From CAYUMU01 sp964445985 (GTDB taxonomy: Bacteria; Planctomycetota; Planctomycetia; Pirellulales; S012-138), in NCBI GenBank assembly GCA_964445985.1, contig CAYUMU010000001.1, positions 186,001 to 250,000 of the forward strand: a stretch of DNA of 64,000 nt, in the 5' to 3' direction. The notes beneath the pieces were generated by a model. That model did no database searches. It saw nothing but the letters and a program-made list of their open reading frames with translations, and was not told the origin of the DNA. The translations under genes and the position numbers were made by a program. Positions 58,608-64,000 of the stretch are shown piece by piece. How positions within the stretch are numbered: position 1 is the stretch's first letter; every line of letters begins with the position of its first letter.

Positions 58608-61478
58608 TCAATCCACGTACAAAAATTCGGCCGAATTCAAGAGCGTGTGGCAGTAACTGACCAGCGCTCGTTGTTTCGCCTGCAAGGCGTCTTGGCCCTG
58701 GCCGGTTAAGTAGCGTTCCCAGGCTTCGCCGAACTCGGCCAGCGCTTGCACGCCGAGTTGCCGCTCGGCGCTTTGGGCGGGGCGGCCGTAGGCCAGCAAG
58801 ATGGCGTGCTCGACCTGATCCGTGGGGTTATCGGCCGCGGCGGCCACCCGCTGGGCAAACGAGTCGCTGAGCTCGCGCACGCGGGCGTCGTTGAGCAAGT
58901 AGAGCGCCTGCTGGGCGACGGTGGAATTCACCCGCTCCACGCAGTTGGGGTTCATCGCCGGCTGGTCGAAAGTTTCGAGCACGGTGGGGATTTCTTTGCG
59001 GCGATGGATCACGTACAGACTGCGCCGCCAACCGCCATCCACCTGGCGCGGAGTTACCAGGCCGTCGGCCCTGACGTTCACCGGGTCGGGCCGGCCAAAC
59101 ATTTGCGGGGTGAGGCGGCCGGCGACTGCCAGCAGCGTGTCGTTAAGTTCTTCGGCATCGATCCGACGCAGCGGCATCCGCGTGAGCCATTCGTTGTGGG
59201 GATCGGCGGCGAGCAACTCGTCGGAAACTAGCGACGACTGCCGATAGGCGCTGCTGGTCATGATCAGGCGGTGCATGGCCTTGATGCTCCAGCCTTGTTC
59301 GATGAATTCCACGGCCAGCCAGTCGAGCAGCTCGGGGTGCGTGGGCGGCGTGCCGAGTTTGCCAAAATTGCCCACGCTGGCGACGATGCCACGACCGAAA
59401 TGATATTGCCAAATGCGGTTGACCATGACCCGGCTGGTGAGCGGATGATCCGGCTCCACCAGCCAGCGGGCCAGGGCCAGGCGGCGGCCGGTTTTTGTGG
59501 AGCCCGGCCAGGGAGGTTGAATATCGAACGGCGTTTTGCCGTCGGTCAGCATCGAAGGCACACCAGGACCCACCAACCGGCTGGGCTGCAGGTAATCGCC
59601 GCGGCGATAGATATACGTGGGGGTTGGTTCACCGCGATCCCAAAGGGCGCGAATCCGAGGTTCGGTTTGCCGCTGCGACTCCAGCGCCTTGATCAGCAGG
59701 TTGACCCGGTCTTTCATGTTGCGGTATTGGGGATTGGAATCCACGCCCGCCTCGCCGACATCGGCTTGTGCTTTGAGGGCGGCGGCGAGCTCGCTCAACC
59801 GCTGATGTTCCGCGGCAATTTGTTGATCGATCTTGCGATTGTTGGACTCCAGCTCGGCCAATTCTTCGGGCGTGGCCAGGCTGAGCACGCGGCCCGGCTT
59901 GACGACCTTGGTTTGCCCCGGCACCGAGGTCGGCTTCAACCAGTCGTGCTCGTCGAACGCGCCTTTGAAAATGTCGGCCAGGCGGTAGTAATCTCGTTGC
60001 GGAATGGGGTCGTACTTGTGCGAGTGGCAGCGGGCGCATTTGATGGTCAGACCCATGATCGTGGTGCTGAAAATATCGAGCTCGTCGGCAATGACCTCCA
60101 GGCGCTCGGGCACGCGATTGACCACATCGGAACCGGTGCCATCGGGCGCCATGCGCAAGAAGCCCGTCGCCACCAGGTTATCGACCATTTCGGGCGTGAC
60201 AACTTTGGCATTTTCCACGTCTTGGAGTTCGTCGCCCGCCAGCTGTTCCAGCAGAAAGCGATCGTAAGGCTTGTCGCTGTTGAACGCCCGCACCACGTAG
60301 TCGCGGTACTTGTACGAATTGGGGCGGATCGGATCCTGGCTGCGTTTGCCTTCGGAGTCGGCATAGCCGGCCGCGTCGAGCCAGTGCCGGCCCCAGCGTT
60401 CGCCGTAATGGGGCGAGGCCAACAGGCGGTCGATCAGTTGTTCGTAGGCGTTGGGAGCCCGATCCGCGAGGAAGCGTTCCACTTCGGCGGGCGAAGGGGG
60501 CAGGCCGGTCAAGTCGAACGAAGCGCGGCGAAGCAGTGTGAGCCGGTCGGCCTCTTCGGCATACGAAAGCCCCTGGGCTTCCAAGCGAGCCAGCAAGAAC
60601 GCATCGATCGGATTACGTACCCGGTCGGGGTTATTCACGGCGGGCGCGGCGACCTTTTTCGGCGGTTGAAACGACCAGAACTTGCGATCCTCGTCGCTTA
60701 CCAGCGGATCGGGGTCGGTGGTGGCCACGTCGGGCTGCATTTCGATTTCAGGGGCGCCCAATTCGATCCAGCGGGAAAGCATCTCAATCTCGCTGGGAGA
60801 GAACGGAAACACGCCGACCTCGATCAACCGCTTGCGGGGCGGCATTTCGCCGGCATGGATTCGTTTGAGGACCAGGCTTTCCGCGGGTTTGCCCAGCACG
60901 ATGGCCGGTCCCGACTTGCCACCTTTCAGTAGCGAAGCCTTGGTTCGCACATCGAGGTCGCCGTCTTGCTTGCGACCGCCGTGACATACCGCGCATCGCA
61001 ACAACATCAGCGGCTCGAGATCGTGGTTGCTCAATTCGCCGGCCGCGATCAGTTCGCTTGGCGAGCCGGTAACCAGTTGTGCCCCGCCGGCAATCCAATC
61101 GTGGATGGTGGTAATTTCGGCCGCGGTCAGGGTTTTGTCTTCTTCGGGGGGCATGTAGCCTTCGTGCACCATGTCGTGGAGCAAGCTCTCCTCGACATTG
61201 CCAGGGGTAACCGCCGCTCCTGATTCGCCACCGTGGAACAGGCCATGGGCCGAGCTGAGATCGAGTTCGGCCTTGGTGGTGAGGTCGTTATGACAACGCA
61301 CGCAATTTGCCCGCAAGATGGGGAGCACATGGGTTTCAAAGAGCACCGGCTTGGCCGCGCCACCGCCGGTCGGCTGGGTTGGAGCAGAGCGTGGTTCGTC
61401 TGCCAGCGCGGAAGTCGCGAAGAATCCGCAACTCGTTAGCAGCAGCCAAACAATGGTGAGAAGGCGGGGGAAATCCAT
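58608..61478 (-). CDS. PSD1 / DUF1549-DUF1553 cytochrome-domain protein
   Basis: 956 residues, exported (signal LLTIVWLLLTSCGFFATSALA). Two cytochrome-type motifs in the N-terminal part, NCVRCHND and CAVCHGGRK, are followed by the DUF1549 region (NPIDAFLLARLEAQGLSYAEEADRLTLLRRASFDLTGLPPSPAEVERFL) and DUF1553 (RLALARWLVEPDHPLTSRVMVNRIWQYHFGRGIV, TPPTHPELLDWLA). Such proteins are a planctomycete hallmark and are presumed to transfer electrons in the periplasm; the substrate is unknown. The usual DUF1501 partner is at 56070-57554, separated by the DUF4058 gene. The start at 61478 gives the signal peptide; the frame is open to 61658 upstream. Confidence 0.9.
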   Translation of the reverse strand: MDFPRLLTIVWLLLTSCGFFATSALADEPRSAPTQPTGGGAAKPVLFETHVLPILRANCVRCHNDLTTKAELDLSSAHGLFHGGESGAAVTPGNVEESLLHDMVHEGYMPPEEDKTLTAAEITTIHDWIAGGAQLVTGSPSELIAAGELSNHDLEPLMLLRCAVCHGGRKQDGDLDVRTKASLLKGGKSGPAIVLGKPAESLVLKRIHAGEMPPRKRLIEVGVFPFSPSEIEMLSRWIELGAPEIEMQPDVATTDPDPLVSDEDRKFWSFQPPKKVAAPAVNNPDRVRNPIDAFLLARLEAQGLSYAEEADRLTLLRRASFDLTGLPPSPAEVERFLADRAPNAYEQLIDRLLASPHYGERWGRHWLDAAGYADSEGKRSQDPIRPNSYKYRDYVVRAFNSDKPYDRFLLEQLAGDELQDVENAKVVTPEMVDNLVATGFLRMAPDGTGSDVVNRVPERLEVIADELDIFSTTIMGLTIKCARCHSHKYDPIPQRDYYRLADIFKGAFDEHDWLKPTSVPGQTKVVKPGRVLSLATPEELAELESNNRKIDQQIAAEHQRLSELAAALKAQADVGEAGVDSNPQYRNMKDRVNLLIKALESQRQTEPRIRALWDRGEPTPTYIYRRGDYLQPSRLVGPGVPSMLTDGKTPFDIQPPWPGSTKTGRRLALARWLVEPDHPLTSRVMVNRIWQYHFGRGIVASVGNFGKLGTPPTHPELLDWLAVEFIEQGWSIKAMHRLIMTSSAYRQSSLVSDELLAADPHNEWLTRMPLRRIDAEELNDTLLAVAGRLTPQMFGRPDPVNVRADGLVTPRQVDGGWRRSLYVIHRRKEIPTVLETFDQPAMNPNCVERVNSTVAQQALYLLNDARVRELSDSFAQRVAAAADNPTDQVEHAILLAYGRPAQSAERQLGVQALAEFGEAWERYLTGQGQDALQAKQRALVSYCHTLLNSAEFLYVD

Positions 61479-61906
61479 CGTGTCAACGCCTGGGGTGGGA
61501 AGGAGGCGAGGCAATTGCTTGGCGGGTGGGCCAGTTATGTGCTTGCGGGGGCTGCCTGGAGTGGTACGGTTGTGCCCCGGGCTACGAGCCGCCGTTATTA
61601 ATTTGGAAGGTAAGACTTCGCGCAAACTGGCCGGCCATCGATCTTTCCGAACATTCACCCTAGTGAGGCAAGCTGGCTGCTATCGTAACGGATTTGGTTG
61701 ATGCGGGTCAACATTTTTCGCCGCCTGTTGAGCGATGCGTTTCGGACCAGGCAGCAGGAGGGGCGGTAGAAGCGGCGCCTCTTTCCGTTGGTGAAGCACG
61801 CCAACCACGCCCAGGGCCGTTCGAATCTGACGGCCTATGAAGAGGGTCATCCATGGCGACAAGCCCTGATCGGGAGCGAGGGGGGGCGTCCCTGGGGTAG
61901 CGCGAC
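61479..61906. other. Intergenic spacer, no gene recognised
   Basis: 428 bases between two minus-strand genes. One long open frame (about 61680-62174) lies in a different frame from the SUI1 gene it overlaps, is Arg-rich, and is judged spurious. No repeats of the listed families were found. Confidence 0.55.
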
Positions 61907-62245
61907 TCAGCGGACGCGGTAACCAATTTTGGTGAGCACGACCGTCACGCGTTCGACGTGTGAGCCCTGGACTTCCACGGTATCGTCTTTCACGGCGCCG
62001 CCGGCACCGCAGGTGTTTTTCAATTCGGTCAGCAGGGCCGGCAGATCGTTGTCCGCGGCCGCGAGCCCTCGAACCACGGTGACCATTTTGCCTTTTTTTC
62101 GCTTCTCGACGGCGATGCTCGCCGTCTGTTTTTCGGGCGGCAACCGCGGCTTCATCACCGCGGGGCATTGGCATTCCGATTCGAGTTCACCGCACCGTTC
62201 ACAACGCGGAGGTCGGTCCCAGGGAGTGCCTTCAAACAGACGCAT
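61907..62245 (-). CDS. SUI1/YciH-type translation initiation factor-like protein
   Basis: 112 residues. The C-terminal 65 residues form the eIF1/SUI1 domain: KMVTVVRGLAAADNDLPALLTELKNTCGAGGAVKDDTVEVQGSHVERVTVVLTKIGYRVR. The N-terminal 40 have a possible zinc site (CERC...CQC). YciH has been studied in E. coli as a factor that lowers non-canonical initiation. Planctomycetes commonly have this gene. ATG at 62245. Confidence 0.85.
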   Translation of the reverse strand: MRLFEGTPWDRPPRCERCGELESECQCPAVMKPRLPPEKQTASIAVEKRKKGKMVTVVRGLAAADNDLPALLTELKNTCGAGGAVKDDTVEVQGSHVERVTVVLTKIGYRVR

Positions 62246-62408
62246 GGTGGTGGGGTTGGGGGATAGGGGCTGGGGACTGGTTGTTGGTGGCTTGACTCCG
62301 TACGGGAGTTGGTCCCAGAATTGGCCAGCGGTGGAAGTAGCGAAGGATTCTTTGCTTTGCGTTTCTCGTTCGCGCTATCTCCCAACATTTTTGAAAGCCT
62401 GCCTGCCC

Positions 62409-62696
62409 ATGTTCTGTATCAACGTATTGTTGCAAGTGAAAGAAGCTGCCGACGCGCCGCGAATCGCGGAACTGTTGACCGAGGCCGGCCGGCTATCGCG
62501 GCAAGAGCCCGGTTGTTTGCGATTTGAGGTTTACCATTCTCAGAGCGACGAGCAGGTGTTCATTCTGTGCGAGCGCTGGGAGTCGGAGCAAGCCTGGCAG
62601 GCGCATCGCCAGGAACGGGCATTTACCGAAATCTACGTGCCGCAGGTGTTGCCCAAGGTTGAGCGCGTGCCGCACATCAGCAGCTTGCTGGAGTAA
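62409..62696 (+). CDS. Antibiotic biosynthesis monooxygenase (ABM) domain protein
   Basis: 95 residues, a single ABM ferredoxin-like domain: INVLLQVKEAADAPRIAELLTEAGRLSRQEPGCLRFEVYHSQSDEQVFILCERWESEQAWQAHRQ. Small ABM proteins act as quinol monooxygenases or haem-related enzymes, or are of unknown role. The larger frame that starts at 61929 overlaps the opposite-strand SUI1 gene; only the part from ATG 62409 matches a family. Convergent with the lipoprotein gene that ends nine bases later. Confidence 0.82.
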   Translation: MFCINVLLQVKEAADAPRIAELLTEAGRLSRQEPGCLRFEVYHSQSDEQVFILCERWESEQAWQAHRQERAFTEIYVPQVLPKVERVPHISSLLE

Positions 62697-62705
62697 GCCC
62701 GCGCG

Positions 62706-63920
62706 CTACTTACCCGTGCGCTGGATGGTTTGCACTTCGAATTGCGAAACGGCCTGGCCAGCGGGCGTTTCTCCGTCGGCCAGCACGCCGAGGACGGTGA
62801 CATAGTCGCCTGGCCGGAATTTGCTTCCCAACTCGGAGGTTGCCACCAGGGCGATGCGGCCGCCGAACTCGTCGGCCGGATCGGTGAGCGGAATGTATCG
62901 CAGCTTCCAGCACCGCTCGGCCAGGGAGTATTCCAGCTTGCCTTTGAGCCAGGTGTAGCCATCGCGGTCGAAGCCGTAAGGGCCGGCCGTTTCAGGAATC
63001 GTGGCCGAACCCAGCCGGGGCGATAGGGGCAACGCCGGCCGGGGCGTTTCCGCATCGGCGTCATCGTCTTTGGGTTCGCGGTAACTGGCCGTGCGCAGCA
63101 TGCCTTGCGCGGCCAAACGCTGCTCGCTGGTTTGCGAACTTTGCGCCGCGGGCGGCAACTCCATGATGTCGCGAGCTTCACCTTCTGGCTGGAAGAGTTT
63201 GGGTTCGCGGAAGCTGACCACGGGCTGGTCGGCCGAGGCCGGCACGGCCGCCGAGCGGCGTGGCGCGGTGCTCGTGGCCGGCGGATAAGGGTCGGTGGGT
63301 TGCACGCCGGTGGCCGGCGCGGGGTAGTTCTGATAGGGGTCGGTCACACGACTGTTCGTCGTGGGGGGCGTGGCGGATGGGGCCGTTGCCGAGCCGGCGC
63401 CCGGCGCTGGGGAACCGTTCACGCTGGTGTTGGTATTCACGCGAATATCGGACGAGCGGGTGTCGGTGGTTCCGGCGGCGCGTGGCGGCCCATCGTCGGG
63501 TCCCGTGGCTCGCAAGGGTATGCCGGTGGCCCCCGCTGCCGAGGTGGCAGGGGTGGTGGCCGAGGGCTGCGTTCTGGCCACGTTGGGCGGGCGGAAGCCG
63601 GCGGTGTTTTCGTCGACGCGCTCGGTCGTGAGACCGACGCCGCGGGCCACGTTATTTCCCTGGTATTCGAAACTGCCGTCTCGCGGGGCGTAAGGATCGA
63701 TGGTGGGCGAGGTGGTTGACGACGTGCGTGGAAGCTGCGATCCGCCTTGATAATACTCGGCGGGAGGCGGCTCGTTGCTGGGAAGCACCGCCGTGCCAGC
63801 CGTTCCCGTGCCGGGCGGCGGAATGACCTGCCGTCCGAAAAACGGATCGATACGAGATTGGGGATTCATGCAACCGGTGCATAACCCAACCAGAATAGTC
63901 GTCGCAATCAGCCAACGCAT
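62706..63920 (-). CDS. Proline/threonine-rich lipoprotein of unknown function
   Basis: 404 residues. The N-terminus MRWLIATTILVGLCTGCMNPQ is a lipoprotein signal with the probable acylated Cys17 (lipobox CTGC is not perfect). A long Pro/Thr/Ser/Ala-rich region (20-290) leads to a compact C-terminal domain (about 300-404; GPYGFDRDGYTWLKGKLEYSLAERCWKLRYIPL...FRPGDYVTVLGVLADG) of mostly beta character, possibly an OB fold. GAGGGGC lies about ten bases before the ATG. Anchored to a membrane, function unknown. Confidence 0.72.
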   Translation of the reverse strand: MRWLIATTILVGLCTGCMNPQSRIDPFFGRQVIPPPGTGTAGTAVLPSNEPPPAEYYQGGSQLPRTSSTTSPTIDPYAPRDGSFEYQGNNVARGVGLTTERVDENTAGFRPPNVARTQPSATTPATSAAGATGIPLRATGPDDGPPRAAGTTDTRSSDIRVNTNTSVNGSPAPGAGSATAPSATPPTTNSRVTDPYQNYPAPATGVQPTDPYPPATSTAPRRSAAVPASADQPVVSFREPKLFQPEGEARDIMELPPAAQSSQTSEQRLAAQGMLRTASYREPKDDDADAETPRPALPLSPRLGSATIPETAGPYGFDRDGYTWLKGKLEYSLAERCWKLRYIPLTDPADEFGGRIALVATSELGSKFRPGDYVTVLGVLADGETPAGQAVSQFEVQTIQRTGK

Positions 63921-64000
63921 CTCGATGGCCCCTCACTCGAACGTGACAAGGGGAAACTCCTTCCACAAATGAAAGGAGTAGCCACCGCTCCAGTGGCGTC

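Noticed and set aside
61680..62174. Arg-rich open frame overlapping the SUI1 gene
   Set aside because: Different frame from the conserved SUI1 domain and no motif.

Overview
The window looks like chromosomal DNA of a planctomycete, probably of the Pirellulales. The evidence is a set of gene families that are expanded in that group: two DUF1501 proteins with Tat signals, a DUF1549/DUF1553 cytochrome-type protein, the relic of a DUF1592-type protein, a secreted sulfatase, a ThuA-like protein, an SHD1-domain protein, a transmembrane Ser/Thr kinase and a cysteine-rich secreted protein. The genome is GC-rich and genes sit on both strands in short operons separated by repeat-rich spacers. No tRNA, rRNA, CRISPR array or intact insertion sequence was recognised. 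The genus cannot be fixed by reading alone.

Layout. 1-5.5 kb: a type IV pilus / type II secretion motor cluster on the minus strand (PilB-like ATPase, PilT, second PilB-like ATPase, start of PilC/GspF). 5.9-10.9 kb: a metallo-beta-lactamase-fold hydrolase, two small or cysteine-rich secreted proteins, a hypothetical protein and a short-chain dehydrogenase. 11-16 kb: thrS and infC, followed directly by an ATPase + TOPRIM-like gene pair that resembles phage-defence cassettes. 16-18 kb: a RepA-like ATPase between two long direct repeats, in a dense patch of heptamer and palindromic repeats. 18-26.7 kb: sulfatase, PAS histidine kinase, a DUF1592 relic, DUF2721 and CPBP membrane proteins, a benzoylformate-decarboxylase-like enzyme, and a redoxin/cytochrome/copper-monooxygenase fusion. 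26.9-33.2 kb: lhr helicase translationally coupled to a comEA-like gene, divergent from lexA. 33.5-42.2 kb: SHD1 and SH3 envelope proteins, an HpcH aldolase, plsC, a 2-hydroxyacid dehydrogenase, fabI and a DUF1501 protein. 42.5-48.5 kb: Ser/Thr kinase, GCS2 ligase, a solitary ThDP half-enzyme and a histidine kinase with a haem motif. 48.9-55 kb: ThuA-like protein, DUF2760-gatB, and a large proline-rich exported protein. 55-64 kb: folP coupled to a DUF1501 gene, a DUF4058 gene sitting between that DUF1501 gene and its usual DUF1549/1553 partner, a SUI1/YciH factor, a small ABM monooxygenase and a lipoprotein.

How the genes work together. Most are housekeeping or envelope genes. The accessory signal is concentrated in the ATPase/TOPRIM pair behind infC (about 11.0-13.1 kb), the repeat-flanked ATPase (16.6-18.0 kb), and several repeat families that recur across the window: [AC]A[CT]TCCG heptamers, an AACCCGA..CGAGGG palindrome, and a 47-bp hairpin element whose two copies show a compensatory base-pair change. 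Start codons were moved inside several open frames where the upstream part was repeat sequence or lacked a ribosome-binding site. infC appears to start at ATC, the kind of start known for IF-3 genes.
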